Shown: positions 42,093-52,032 of the stretch, piece by piece
Position numbering within the stretch: position 1 is the stretch's first letter
Layout of the letters: each line of letters begins with the position of its first letter
Assembly: GCA_021787035.1 (NCBI GenBank)
Contig: JAJYMM010000248.1
Span: 1-64,000 of the forward strand
Reading direction: 5' to 3'
DNA length: 64,000 bases
Source: Actinomycetes bacterium
Lineage (GTDB): Bacteria; Actinomycetota; Acidimicrobiia; Acidimicrobiales; Palsa-688
Translations under genes and position numbers: made by a program
Notes under the pieces: generated by a model
Told to the model about the DNA's origin: nothing
The model's database searches: none
Seen by the model: the letters and a program-made list of their open reading frames with translations, nothing else

Positions 42093-42558
42093 GGGTTCAC
42101 CAGCCGGTGGGCTGGAAGGGGCGTCGCCGGCCGGTAACAGTGCGCGAGCAGATGGTGCTGGAGACGTGCTCTCGGCCGTGACGACGAAGTCTGCGCCTGC
42201 CGCCATCGGGCCCTATGTCCAGGGGATGAGCGTCACCGGCGGGTGCCGGTTGATCTTCACCTCGGGGCAGCTCCCCCTCGACCCAGCATCGGGCGCCTTT
42301 GTGGGCGGAGGTATCGCTGAAGAGGCTCGCCAGGCGCTCGGCAACGCGCTCGCCATCTTGGCTGGCGCTGGGGCACGAACTGAAGACGTGGTGCGCTCGA
42401 CGATCTACCTCGTAGACATGACGACCTACCCGACCGTCAACGAGGTCTACGAGCACGTCTTCGAAGGCCACCTCCCGGCGAGGACTGTCGTCGGGGTGAG
42501 CGCCTTGCCGAGGGGCGCGAACTTGGAGGTCGAGCTCGTGGCCGCTGTTAGAGTGTAG
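42082..42558 (+). CDS. RidA-family enamine/imine deaminase
   Basis: A 158-residue protein; ATG 42082 follows AAAGGAGGAGGG. After a ~35-residue extension the RidA domain begins TTKSAPAAIGPYVQGMSVTG, then IFTSGQLPLDPASGAFVGGG and DVVRSTIYLVDMTTYPTVNE. It closes with PARTVVGVSALPRGANLEVE, where Arg 132 (of PART) is the conserved catalytic arginine of the family. RidA removes reactive 2-aminoacrylate-type imines released by PLP enzymes, which fits its neighbourhood. Expression is coupled to the regulator gene. Confidence 0.88.
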   Translation: MAGRGSPAGGLEGASPAGNSARADGAGDVLSAVTTKSAPAAIGPYVQGMSVTGGCRLIFTSGQLPLDPASGAFVGGGIAEEARQALGNALAILAGAGARTEDVVRSTIYLVDMTTYPTVNEVYEHVFEGHLPARTVVGVSALPRGANLEVELVAAVRV

Positions 42559-42607
42559 CAGCGGTAACGGCCCACTGCCTGGGGGCTGACGGTGCCTCCC
42601 GACCGGT

Positions 42608-42654
42608 GTGCCGAGCGAAGGGGGACACGGAGAAGGACTCTTTCCGCTCGGCAC
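42608..42654. terminator. Long-loop inverted repeat between convergent genes
   Basis: GTGCCGAGCG (42608-42617) and CGCTCGGCAC (42645-42654) pair perfectly with a 27-base loop, between the 3' ends of the RidA and SatP genes. The long loop is unusual for an intrinsic terminator; the TTTTTT run at 42684-42689 is too far to belong to the stem. Confidence 0.35.
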
Positions 42655-42691
42655 GCCTTGTCACGCCGTTTGGCCTACCGGTGTTTTTTGG

Positions 42692-43387
42692 CTAGTGCTG
42701 GGGGACCGGGGTAGCACCGATGGGTCTCGCCTGCTGGCTGGGCAGCCTGGCCGGGCCGCCCCAAAGAGGTGTGCCCACGGGTAGGAACGGGCGCTCGGTC
42801 ATCGAGTTGATGACGCCTGCCGCCGATGCGTACCAGGCGGATGCTGCCGTAACGATGCCGGCGTAACCGGCCACGTGGATTATGTCCGTACCGGCTACGT
42901 AGCCATGGCCAGCAAGGAAGTTGCCAGCCGCGAGGAGAAGCTCGGTGACCTCCAGCGTGAAGAACACTGCGAACACAGCCTTGTTTAGCCTCATGCTCCA
43001 AAACATCATGTACGTGTTGAAGATGGCAAAGCTTGCTACGAACCAGCCGCCCGCGTTGTCGATATTGACCGTGGCCGGGACGGCATGGGCGAGGATCATG
43101 ACGACGAAGCTGGCGTAGGCCAGCCAGAAGGCCCCGTACGTGCTAAAGGCCGTGGCTCCGAAGGTGTTTTTATTGCGGAACTCGTGCATGCCGGCCAGTA
43201 ACTGCGCCAAACCCCCGTAAAAAAGGGCTATCCCGACCCATATCAGGTCGGGTGCCCAGTTCGCGTTGTGCGCCGACAGGATAAACGTGGTGAGAGCGAA
43301 GCCGGCGAGGCCCAGGGGCGCGGGGTCGGCGGTCGCGATGCTGATAGGCGTGGTGGGCCAGCTGGTTGGTGTCTGTTGCTCTGACAT
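42692..43387 (-). CDS. satP: GPR1/FUN34/YaaH-family acetate transporter
   Basis: A 231-residue six-helix membrane protein with AAAGGAG upstream of ATG 43387. DPAPLGLAGFALTTFILSAH carries the NPAPLG-like signature of acetate/succinate permeases (here DPAPLG). GLAQLLAGMHEFRNKNTFGA and FSTYGAFWLAYASFVVMI, then helix TYMMFWSMRLNKAVFAVFFT, are typical. It is 30 bases downstream of the acetyl-CoA synthetase gene, so uptake and activation of acetate are co-expressed. Confidence 0.9.
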   Translation of the reverse strand: MSEQQTPTSWPTTPISIATADPAPLGLAGFALTTFILSAHNANWAPDLIWVGIALFYGGLAQLLAGMHEFRNKNTFGATAFSTYGAFWLAYASFVVMILAHAVPATVNIDNAGGWFVASFAIFNTYMMFWSMRLNKAVFAVFFTLEVTELLLAAGNFLAGHGYVAGTDIIHVAGYAGIVTAASAWYASAAGVINSMTERPFLPVGTPLWGGPARLPSQQARPIGATPVPQH

Positions 43388-43416
43388 TTTACAGCTCCTT
43401 TCAGCTGCTCAGATTG

Positions 43417-45534
43417 TCAGGCGTTCCCGAAGGAACGGATCTCCTCCATCTCTTTTTCTGTCAGCTGCCGTGGTACGTCCCCACGCTGCAGCTTCTGGCT
43501 CTGCACGTGATGGCGGATCCCCTCCACTACGTCGGGGTTGGCCAGTGTGGTTATGTCGCCGACATCGGCAAAATTGGAGATGCTCGCGATGACTCGCCGC
43601 ATGATCTTGCCTGAACGGGTCTTGGGCATGTCGGGTACGATCCAGACGTTACGCGGCCGGGCAACCTTGCCGATCTCCGTCTCGATCGCCGCCTTGGCCT
43701 TGTCTTCGAGCTCAGGGCTCGCGCTGATACCAGGCTTTAGCGACACGTACATTTCGACCACCCGGCCGCGCAGCTCGTCGATCACGGGCACGGCGGCGGC
43801 CTCGGCAACCTCGGGCACGGTCAGTACGGCCGACTCGAGCTCTTTCGTGCCAAGGCGGTGACCGGCGACGTTGATCACGTCGTCGATCCGGCCGAGGATC
43901 CTGTAATAGCCGTCGAGGGCTTGGACGGCGCCGTCACCGCAGAGGAACGGCCAGTCGTGCCAGTCCTTGGACGCGCTGTCATGGTTGTACTTCGCGTAGT
44001 AGGTCTGCACGAAGCGCTCGGGCTGTCCCCAGATCGTCTGCATGATGCCGGGCCAGGGGTTGCGGATGCAGATGTTGCCGGCCCGGCCCGTACCGGCATC
44101 GACGGCCTTGCCCTCCTCGTCATAGATCGCGGGGTAGATGCCGAGCGCTGCAGGGCCGCAGCTGCCCGGCTTCATCGCCTTGATGGCCGGGAGAGTGGCG
44201 CCGAGGAAGCCCCCCGTCTCGGTCATCCACCAGGTGTCCACTACTACGGCCTCGTCCTTGCCGACCGTGTCGTAATACCAGCGCCACACTTCAGGCTCGA
44301 TGGGCTCACCAACGGTGACCATGAGCTTGAAGTGGAAGTCGTGCTTGGCCGGCAGCTCCGGCCCGGCCTTGCGTAACATCCTGATCGTTGTCGGGGCTGT
44401 GTGGAATATGTTCACGCCGAGACGCTCGGCAATCCGCCAGGGGCGGCTCGCGTCCGGGAACGCCGGTGCACCCTCGTAGATGACGGTCGTAGTACCGAGT
44501 GAGAGGGGGCCGTAGACGATATAGGAATGCCCCGTGATCCAGCCGATGTCGGCAAAGCACCAGTAGGTGTCATCGGGGTGGATGTCCAAGAAGTACTTAC
44601 ATGTGCCGGCGACATAGGAGAGGTAGCCCCCAGTCGAGTGCTGAGCGCCCTTCGGGCGCCCGGTGGTCCCGCTCGTGTACATAAGGAAGAGAGGGGCCTC
44701 GGCCGGCATGGAGACCGGAGCCACCTTCTTGCCGGCGTAATCGCGCATGACCTCGTCGACAAAGTAGTCGCGGCCTTGCACCATCGGGCTGGCGGAATGG
44801 TACTCGTCTGGCCTCCTCCTAAAGACGAGGACCTTGTCGACTTCGCGGCCTTCCTTCCTCGCCGCCTCGACCGCCTCGTCGGCCTTTACCTTGTGGTCGA
44901 GGACCTTGCCGTCCCGGTAGTAGGAATCCATCGTTATGAGGACCTTGCTCCCCGAGTCGGCGATCCGGCCCCCGCAGGCCGTGCCCGAGAAGCCGGCGAA
45001 GACCTCCGAATGGATCACGCCGAGGCGAGCACAGGCGAGCATTACCACTGGCAGCTCGGGTACCATGGGCATGTGGAGGGTCACCCGGTCTCCTGGCCCT
45101 AGCCCGCAGAAACCCTCGAGCAACGCCGCCATCTCATTAACGCGCCTGTACAGCTCCTGGTAGGTTATGGCCTGCGTCGCCTCCTCCTCAGGCTCTGGCA
45201 CCCAGATAATTGCAGCCTTGTTGGGGGACTTTTCCATGTGGCGGTCCACGCAGTTGTAACTCGCGTTGAGCCGGCCACCGACGAACCACTTCCAAAACGG
45301 AGGGTCCGTCGTGTCCAAAGTCGTGTGCCAGTACCGGTCCCAGTCGAGCAGGTCGGCGTACTCCCTGAAACACTCCGGGAAATGCTCTTCGCTGAAGCGC
45401 TCGTAAATGCGCGGGTCCGCGGCGTTGGCCTGGGCAATGAAGCGCGCCGACGGGTAGTAGTACTCCTCCTCCCGCCAGTGCACCGCGATCTGGGCCTCGC
45501 TCACCAAGGCCGCAGTCTCCTCTGTGTTTGTCAT
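43417..45534 (-). CDS. acs: Acetyl-CoA synthetase (AMP-forming)
   Basis: A 705-residue adenylating enzyme turning acetate, ATP and CoA into acetyl-CoA. ATG 45534 follows AAGGAGGAGGT. Motifs: MYTSGTTGRPKGAQHSTGGY (P-loop), WWMTETGG, GRIDDVINVAGHRLGT (hinge and A8), and KTRSGKIMRR with the catalytic lysine that is a known acetylation site in Acs. The FADIGWITGHSYIVYGPL and HTAPTTIRML stretches fit the acetate pocket. It forms an operon with satP. Confidence 0.93.
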   Translation of the reverse strand: MTNTEETAALVSEAQIAVHWREEEYYYPSARFIAQANAADPRIYERFSEEHFPECFREYADLLDWDRYWHTTLDTTDPPFWKWFVGGRLNASYNCVDRHMEKSPNKAAIIWVPEPEEEATQAITYQELYRRVNEMAALLEGFCGLGPGDRVTLHMPMVPELPVVMLACARLGVIHSEVFAGFSGTACGGRIADSGSKVLITMDSYYRDGKVLDHKVKADEAVEAARKEGREVDKVLVFRRRPDEYHSASPMVQGRDYFVDEVMRDYAGKKVAPVSMPAEAPLFLMYTSGTTGRPKGAQHSTGGYLSYVAGTCKYFLDIHPDDTYWCFADIGWITGHSYIVYGPLSLGTTTVIYEGAPAFPDASRPWRIAERLGVNIFHTAPTTIRMLRKAGPELPAKHDFHFKLMVTVGEPIEPEVWRWYYDTVGKDEAVVVDTWWMTETGGFLGATLPAIKAMKPGSCGPAALGIYPAIYDEEGKAVDAGTGRAGNICIRNPWPGIMQTIWGQPERFVQTYYAKYNHDSASKDWHDWPFLCGDGAVQALDGYYRILGRIDDVINVAGHRLGTKELESAVLTVPEVAEAAAVPVIDELRGRVVEMYVSLKPGISASPELEDKAKAAIETEIGKVARPRNVWIVPDMPKTRSGKIMRRVIASISNFADVGDITTLANPDVVEGIRHHVQSQKLQRGDVPRQLTEKEMEEIRSFGNA

Positions 45535-45577
45535 GGACCACCTCCTCCTTGCTTGTGTAGGAGCGCCCAGGGCGATC

Positions 45578-46630
45578 CTACACATCTGTGTTAGCTATGT
45601 CAGGCGACCGTGTTGCTTCTGTCAATTTGGCAGTTGCCGGCGCGCCAGCACTCATAGCGTCACCTGCACACTCCCCGCGGTCGACATCCTGGCGCGCGGG
45701 CCCGGTCCGACCGGTTTCAACGAAGTGCTGGCGCCCGGCCCAAAAGACCGGCGACGGGTCGGGGACAGCCCGCCCGTCGACCGACAGGTAGCGGACACCT
45801 CCCTCCCCGAGCCGCCGGCGCATCACCCCGAGAGCTTCCGGGTTGTCGTCCACCATGACAAAGCGCCGGCCGAGCTGGCGGGCGACGGCCCCAGTAGTGC
45901 CACTGCCAGCGAAAAAGTCAAGCACCCAGGCCCCGGGCTCCGACGACGCCTGCAAGGCGCGCCTCAGGATCCCCTCGGGCTTCTGGTTCGGGTAGCCGGT
46001 CTTTTCGGTGCCGCTCGTCGGGACGATCGTGTGCCACCAGACGTCGGTCGGGACCTTGCCCCGTTTGGCCTTCTCCGGCCCGACAAGGCCCGGCGCCATG
46101 TACGGTATGCGCTCGATGGCGTCTTGGTCGAAGTAATAAGTCCTCGGGTCGCGTACGTAGACCAGTATCGTGTCGTGCTTTGACGGCCAGCGACGCTTGG
46201 GGCGGCCACCGTAGTCGTAGGCCCAGATCACCTCGTTCAGGAAGCATTCACGGCCGAATATCTCGTCGAGCAGCACCTTGCAGTAGTGGGCTTCCCGGTA
46301 GTCGATGTGGAAATAGAGGGTGCCATCGAGGCGCAACAGCCTCCGAGCTTCGTCCAGGCGAGGCGCGAGGAAGGCAAGGTAGTCGTCGAAGCGGTCGCTG
46401 TAGGACTTCTCTCCCGCCACCTCGGCCGAGTAGGTTCGCCCCCCGAAGCCCTTGCGGGTCGAGCCGGCGGACGCTGTGGTCCGCAGGGTCAGGCGGACTT
46501 GGGACCTACCGGTGTTGAACGGCGGATCTATGTATATGAGCTGGAACCACCCTCGCGGGAGGGCAGGGAGTACGTCGGCGTTGTCGCCCAGCACTACACA
46601 GTCTGGCCCGTCGTCGCTGAGCTGGAGCAC
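45578..46630 (-). CDS. Beta-class site-specific DNA methyltransferase (orphan)
   Basis: A 350-residue N6-adenine or N4-cytosine methyltransferase. Catalytic motif IV, IYIDPPFNTG, comes early (~residue 33) and the SAM-binding motif I, LDFFAGSGTTGAVARQLG, late (~235), which is the beta-class order. LRLDGTLYFHIDYREAHYCK and YPNQKPEGILRRALQAS are typical of the group. No restriction nuclease is nearby, so it is an orphan enzyme, perhaps for epigenetic regulation. It precedes acs by 43 bases on the same strand, possibly co-transcribed. The last ~50 residues are not conserved. Confidence 0.85.
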   Translation of the reverse strand: MLQLSDDGPDCVVLGDNADVLPALPRGWFQLIYIDPPFNTGRSQVRLTLRTTASAGSTRKGFGGRTYSAEVAGEKSYSDRFDDYLAFLAPRLDEARRLLRLDGTLYFHIDYREAHYCKVLLDEIFGRECFLNEVIWAYDYGGRPKRRWPSKHDTILVYVRDPRTYYFDQDAIERIPYMAPGLVGPEKAKRGKVPTDVWWHTIVPTSGTEKTGYPNQKPEGILRRALQASSEPGAWVLDFFAGSGTTGAVARQLGRRFVMVDDNPEALGVMRRRLGEGGVRYLSVDGRAVPDPSPVFWAGRQHFVETGRTGPARQDVDRGECAGDAMSAGAPATAKLTEATRSPDIANTDV

Positions 46631-46724
46631 TCGCAGGGAGCCTAGTTATCTTGGCACGCGCGTACGAGTTTGGCCCCAGGCGATGGCAAAGGGGCGATCG
46701 ACGAGCTCGCCCGCGCCGGTGCGG

Positions 46725-48197
46725 CTACTGACGGCGCTCGGCGGCCTGGGTGGCCGCGACCGCCGTCGCAACGTCGCGAGGGTAGCGGTGGGCCGCGAAA
46801 AAGAGGTAGACGGCGCTCGCTGACAGCGGTGCCAGCATGAGGAGGAAGGTCCAAAAGAGGCCGGTGTGGCCCCCTCCGAAGACATACTCCGAGACGGCAC
46901 CGAAAACGACCGGGGCGAGAGCTTGGGCCCCGGTGCGCACGAAGGTCCTTACCCCCTCGGCACGTCCCCACAGCCACGACGGGACGATGTCCAGGCGGGC
47001 CGCGTCTATTGGCGGGTTCTGAGCCATCAGGCACCCCGCGCCGAGTGCGATGTAGGGGAGGGCGCCGAGCGCGTCGCGGGTGAGGAACGCCGGCACGAGG
47101 AGGACGACGGCCGCTGACGCCGACACGGCTGCCACTATGACGCGGCCCGAGGCTCGCCCTCTTTGAAGGAGGCGGTCGCCGAGGGGCCCCGCCACCGCCA
47201 CCCCGGCCACCGCACCGGCCCCGACGACCAAGAGCAACAAGTTGGCCACGACCTGGGTCACGTGGTACTGGCGGGTCACGAACTCCACGCCGAATGTCTC
47301 GACCCCGGCGAGGAAGTAGTAACCGAGTGCGCCAGAGACGATGAGGGCCACGTTGGTGCGCACCGAGAGCACGTAGCGCACCGTCTCGAAGAAGCCCATC
47401 CCCGGTCTGGCACGAGCCGCCAGCGCGGCATCGGGGCGCGTACCCTGCTCGAACACGAGCTGCTGCGCGTCGGTGAGCTGGCTTGCTCGCTCGGCGCCAC
47501 GTGGCGGCGACGGCCTCCTCCCCGGTGCGGTGACCCCGTCGGCGAAGGCGTTGGCGCCCCGAGCCTCACGAGGCGCGCCATTGCGCTCGGGCGCGAGCAC
47601 GCCGGCGCCTCCCCGGCGCGGCTCGGGCAGGTGGAACACCGCCCACGCCAGAGGGAAGGCCGGCAGGGCAAGGACGACAAAGGCAACCCGCCAGGAGAGC
47701 GCCGCGATGTCCCCCGTGATGGCGAAGCCGACCCCGGCACCGAGGAGCTCTCCAGTAAGGACGAAGCTGTAGATCTGCCCACGCTCGCTAGCGAGGAACC
47801 AGTCGCCTATCAAAGAAGCCGTCACCGGCCCGGCGGCAGCGCTCACGGCGCCGAGGGCCAAGCGGGCGTAGAGGAGCTCGCCGAAAGAGGAGGCTGTCGC
47901 GCTCCAGACCATGGCGACCGTCCAGGCGAGGACCGTGAGGCCCAGAAGGTACGTACGGCGCACACGGTCGGCGAGGGCGCCGAACGGCAGCGAAAACACG
48001 GCAGCCACGACCGCGGTCACCCCAACGAGCAGCCCGATATCGGTGTTGCCTATGTCCAGCGCACGGCGCAGCTGGATCGCGGCCGCGCCAACTGTGGCCG
48101 TGTCGGCGCTCGACAGGGCAAGGACGCAGGCGAGCACGACGACGACCCGCGTCCTTTGCGGCCCCCCGAGGAGCGGCACCAAGCGCCGGCGGGCCAT
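46725..48197 (-). CDS. MFS transporter
   Basis: A 490-residue major facilitator with twelve helices. ATG 48197 is chosen because AAAAAGGG lies 7 bases before it; the frame opens further up at TTG 48287. The signature loop after helix 2 is FGALADRVRRTYLLGLTVLA, followed by RLALGAVSAAAGPVTASLIG. A hydrophilic stretch of ~70 residues (Gly/Arg/Pro-rich) forms an unusually long central cytoplasmic loop. The second half starts FFETVRYVLSVRTNVALIVS. The substrate is unknown. Confidence 0.85.
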   Translation of the reverse strand: MARRRLVPLLGGPQRTRVVVVLACVLALSSADTATVGAAAIQLRRALDIGNTDIGLLVGVTAVVAAVFSLPFGALADRVRRTYLLGLTVLAWTVAMVWSATASSFGELLYARLALGAVSAAAGPVTASLIGDWFLASERGQIYSFVLTGELLGAGVGFAITGDIAALSWRVAFVVLALPAFPLAWAVFHLPEPRRGGAGVLAPERNGAPREARGANAFADGVTAPGRRPSPPRGAERASQLTDAQQLVFEQGTRPDAALAARARPGMGFFETVRYVLSVRTNVALIVSGALGYYFLAGVETFGVEFVTRQYHVTQVVANLLLLVVGAGAVAGVAVAGPLGDRLLQRGRASGRVIVAAVSASAAVVLLVPAFLTRDALGALPYIALGAGCLMAQNPPIDAARLDIVPSWLWGRAEGVRTFVRTGAQALAPVVFGAVSEYVFGGGHTGLFWTFLLMLAPLSASAVYLFFAAHRYPRDVATAVAATQAAERRQ

Positions 48198-48370
48198 GGT
48201 GAAGCCCTTTTTGGTCACCCTGGCCACGGGGTGGGCCGGCTGTGGCTCCTGGCCCGCTCTTTGCACGGCTCCATCCTCGCTCGCCAAAGGGGCGGGCCGG
48301 CGCCTCTGCCCTTACGAATGCATCACACAGGCGTCACGTCAGCACACCCTTTGCGCGCCGACGAGCGCTA

Positions 48371-49339
<969 letters not shown>

Positions 49340-49439
49340 CGCTGCCTCCTCGTCGTAGGGGCCGTAAACCGATCGGTCCGCAGTACAAACCTAGGTGAAC
49401 CTTACGCGGAGCCGCCCACCCAGGTGCTGGTAACGCCGC

Positions 49440-50237
49440 CTACCCGCCGGCACCATCGCCAGTTGGGCCTTCGGTCAGCGCCTCGCGGAGGCGTTCCAGG
49501 TCACCGGCGACCATCCCCGCCGGCCCGAGCAGGTACGCCTCCGTCCCCCCGTAACGGCGGTCGAGCTCTTCGAGCGCGTGGGCCATGGGCGTCGCTGGTG
49601 CCCCGAGGACGAAGTCTGCGGCCTCGGGCGCCATGCCGGCGGCTGCCAGGGCTGTGCGAAGTGCCGCGACATCCGTGGCACTCACCTCGCCGGTGAGCTC
49701 GTAGTCGTAAAGGATCGTCGCCCTGTCCACCCCCAGGGCACCGAGGATCAGCGCCGCGGCGATGCCAGTGCGGTCCTTCCCGGCCGTGCAGTGGAAAACG
49801 GCGGGGAGGTTGTCCTGGTCGGCGAGGCTCTTCAGCAACCCGCCGTAGACGCCGGCGCGCCGGGAAAGCATGCCGATATAGATGCGCTCCACCGCCGCCA
49901 CGGCCTCATCCAGGCTCTTGGCCCGCACTATGTCGAGGCCTTCTTGGCTTGCGAGCTCGTCGAGCACGGGAAGGTGCACCGAGGGGAAGGGGTTGGGCTG
50001 GAGGCCGCGCTCCGTGTCACCCCTCAGGTCAAAGACTCCCCTCACCCTCAGCCGGCCGAAGGCTGCGAGATCCGCTTCGGTCAGGTTGTGGAGAGAGCCG
50101 GACCTGTAGACGAGGCCCCAGCGCGTCCACCTCCCGCCGGCTGCAGGGTACCCGCCGAGGTCACGGAAGTTCCTCGCCCCTTCGAAGGGGAGCCGGCGCT
50201 CACCTTCTCCCTGGCCCCTTGGCCTCTGTCCTGCCAC
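49440..50237 (-). CDS. Tyrosine-phosphatase-like protein (Y_phosphatase3)
   Basis: A 265-residue phosphatase of the PF13350 family. GTG 50237 follows AGGAG by 4 bases. FEGARNFRDLGGYPAAGGRW and LVYRSGSLHNLTEADLAAFG open the domain; the P-loop is FHCTAGKDRTGIAAALIL (Cys-x5-Arg). The family includes MptpB-like lipid/tyrosine phosphatases of actinobacteria. It lies 32 bases downstream of the GHMP kinase gene, so the two are likely co-expressed as a kinase and phosphatase. Confidence 0.88.
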   Translation of the reverse strand: MAGQRPRGQGEGERRLPFEGARNFRDLGGYPAAGGRWTRWGLVYRSGSLHNLTEADLAAFGRLRVRGVFDLRGDTERGLQPNPFPSVHLPVLDELASQEGLDIVRAKSLDEAVAAVERIYIGMLSRRAGVYGGLLKSLADQDNLPAVFHCTAGKDRTGIAAALILGALGVDRATILYDYELTGEVSATDVAALRTALAAAGMAPEAADFVLGAPATPMAHALEELDRRYGGTEAYLLGPAGMVAGDLERLREALTEGPTGDGAGG

Positions 50238-50269
50238 AGTGCTCCTTCCGGCCCTATGCGCCGAACTGC

Positions 50270-51298
50270 CTATTGCGACTCGACGACCCTGGCGCCGGCC
50301 GGAGCGGGACGGAGCCGAAGGATCTCGACGCCGGCGACACCCTCCACCTGCTCGACCATCTTGGCCAATTCACGCGGCTCCTCTGGCCCGAGAAGGGTCA
50401 CGGTGCCCCCTGGGCCTCCGGCACCGTTCACCTTCCAGCCGAGCGCCCCGGCCCCGGCCGCAGCGGCGATCACCTCTCGGGCGAGCGGGTTGACGAGGCT
50501 CGGGTGGAGACCTGCCTGGGCGTCGGTGTTGGCGACCATCGCCTCGCCGTAAGCGCCCAGGTCGCCGGCGGCGAGAGCCTTGGCTGCCCGTTGTGCGGCC
50601 TGTCGCATCGGCTCGAGGAGGCGTTCCGCGGTGGCGCTGTCGCCCTCTAGGTGTGCGATGACGGTCTCGTGGACCGCGCTCGAATCGTGGAACGCGCCGA
50701 GATAGGCGGTCACGACCCTCTCCCCGAGGGCTCCCAGGGTGGCCGGCTCGACCCGCACTGCCTCGACGTCGAAGGCGGGATACGGCCTCACGCTCACCAA
50801 GCTGGCGCCCCCGAAGGCCGCAGCCACCTGGTCTTGCACCCCGCTCTGGCGCCCCAGATCCTTTGTCTCGATGTCGTGAGCGGCACGGGCCAGCTCGGCT
50901 GACACCACGGGCTCGCCTCCGAGCGCGCGGAGGGCGGCGATCAGGGCGACCGCCACCGACGCCGACGTACCCAGGCTCGAGCCGGCCGGCACCGCGGAGC
51001 TCACGCTTACTTCCAGGCTCGCCCCAGGCGGGGCCCACCGCACCAGTGCAGCCTCCAATAACGGGTGCAGGCCCGGGCGCTCGTCAAGGAAGAACGTGTA
51101 GCTGTCGCCGAAGTCTGGGACCTTCAGCGAGACGTGAGGCTTGGTCCTTGGCCCCTTTGGGAGGAACCTTGCGGACACCTCTGCGCCCGGTTCAACGGCG
51201 AGGTGGCACACCAAGCCGTGACTGGCAAACCACGTGTCCGTCCACCCACCCGCGTCTAGGACCCGGACTGGCGCCTGTACGTGCACCCAAGAGACCAC
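50270..51298 (-). CDS. GHMP-family sugar kinase
   Basis: A 342-residue small-molecule kinase. The frame opens at 51412, but the upstream part is low-complexity Arg/Pro, so GTG 51298 (VVSWVHVQAPVRVLDAGGWT) is chosen. GGWTD is the sugar-recognition loop of heptose-7-phosphate, glucurono- and fucokinase-like enzymes. The phosphate loop is VSSAVPAGSSLGTSASVAV, and the C-terminal glycine-rich motif GWKVNGAGGPGGTVTLL is present. It probably phosphorylates a sugar at C1, a first step in sugar-nucleotide salvage (inference). It is divergent from the sigma factor gene. Confidence 0.85.
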   Translation of the reverse strand: MVSWVHVQAPVRVLDAGGWTDTWFASHGLVCHLAVEPGAEVSARFLPKGPRTKPHVSLKVPDFGDSYTFFLDERPGLHPLLEAALVRWAPPGASLEVSVSSAVPAGSSLGTSASVAVALIAALRALGGEPVVSAELARAAHDIETKDLGRQSGVQDQVAAAFGGASLVSVRPYPAFDVEAVRVEPATLGALGERVVTAYLGAFHDSSAVHETVIAHLEGDSATAERLLEPMRQAAQRAAKALAAGDLGAYGEAMVANTDAQAGLHPSLVNPLAREVIAAAAGAGALGWKVNGAGGPGGTVTLLGPEEPRELAKMVEQVEGVAGVEILRLRPAPAGARVVESQ

Positions 51299-51453
51299 GC
51301 CCTTAGTCTTGCCGCTCCGAGCCGGGCGCACGAATGGGCGCAGGGATGGGCGCAGGGATGGGCGCGCGGGCCAGCTTTTTCCTGGCGGTTGAAACGCCGG
51401 CAACTGTGCCACTCACAGTCAGGCAACATGGCTGGGAGAGGAGTGGCTCGGGC

Positions 51454-52032
51454 GTGCAGCACGGAGACACCTTGGGCCGCTCGGGGAGCGGCGAGAAGCA
51501 GCTCCTTGTCGCTGCCGCGGCCGGAGAGCCTGCAGCCGTGCGCTGGCTGCTCGACGAGGTAGCCCCGGTCGTGTACGGCTTCGTCTTCGCTCGTGTAGCC
51601 GGTGACCAGGCTGTCGCCGAGGATCTCCTGCAAGAGACGCTGGTCGAGGCGGTGCGCTCGGCTGGTGGCTTCCGGGGCGAATCGGCGCTTTCCACATGGA
51701 TGTGCGCGATTGCCAGGCGTCGCCTCGCCCGCCATTACGAACGTGAGCGCAGGGCCGAGGTCACCCGCCGTTCTTTCCACCTGGTAGGCAACTCCACCGC
51801 GGCCACTGCGGAGAGCGCCGAAGCCGACTTCGAGCGCCAGGATGAGGTAGTGAGAGCCCTCGGCCACTTACCAGCGCTCCAGCGCCAGGTACTCGTCTTC
51901 AAGTACCTGGAGGACATGTCAGTCCAGGAGATCGCTGAGCGCGTGAACCGTAGCCGCGTCCAGGTCCAGTCGCTCCTCCAGCGGGGGCGAGACGGTCTCC
52001 GCCGGCAACTGCTCGGAGGTGAAGGTGCCTGA
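51454..52032 (+). CDS. ECF-type RNA polymerase sigma factor
   Basis: A 192-residue sigma-70 family factor. The frame opens at 51334 in repetitive sequence; GTG 51454 with GGGAGAGGAG about 10 bases upstream gives the usual ECF length. Region 2 is YGFVFARVAGDQAVAEDLLQ, then STWMCAIARRRLARHYERER. Region 4 is LPALQRQVLVFKYLEDMSVQ, then EIAERVNRSRVQVQSLLQRG. The stop overlaps the next gene by 14 bases, the position where an anti-sigma factor is normally found. Confidence 0.88.
   Translation: MQHGDTLGRSGSGEKQLLVAAAAGEPAAVRWLLDEVAPVVYGFVFARVAGDQAVAEDLLQETLVEAVRSAGGFRGESALSTWMCAIARRRLARHYERERRAEVTRRSFHLVGNSTAATAESAEADFERQDEVVRALGHLPALQRQVLVFKYLEDMSVQEIAERVNRSRVQVQSLLQRGRDGLRRQLLGGEGA

Noticed and set aside
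51334-51453. Longer start for the sigma factor
   Set aside because: The added 40 residues are GMGAGMGA-type repeats and non-conserved sequence; GTG 51454 gives the usual ECF length.
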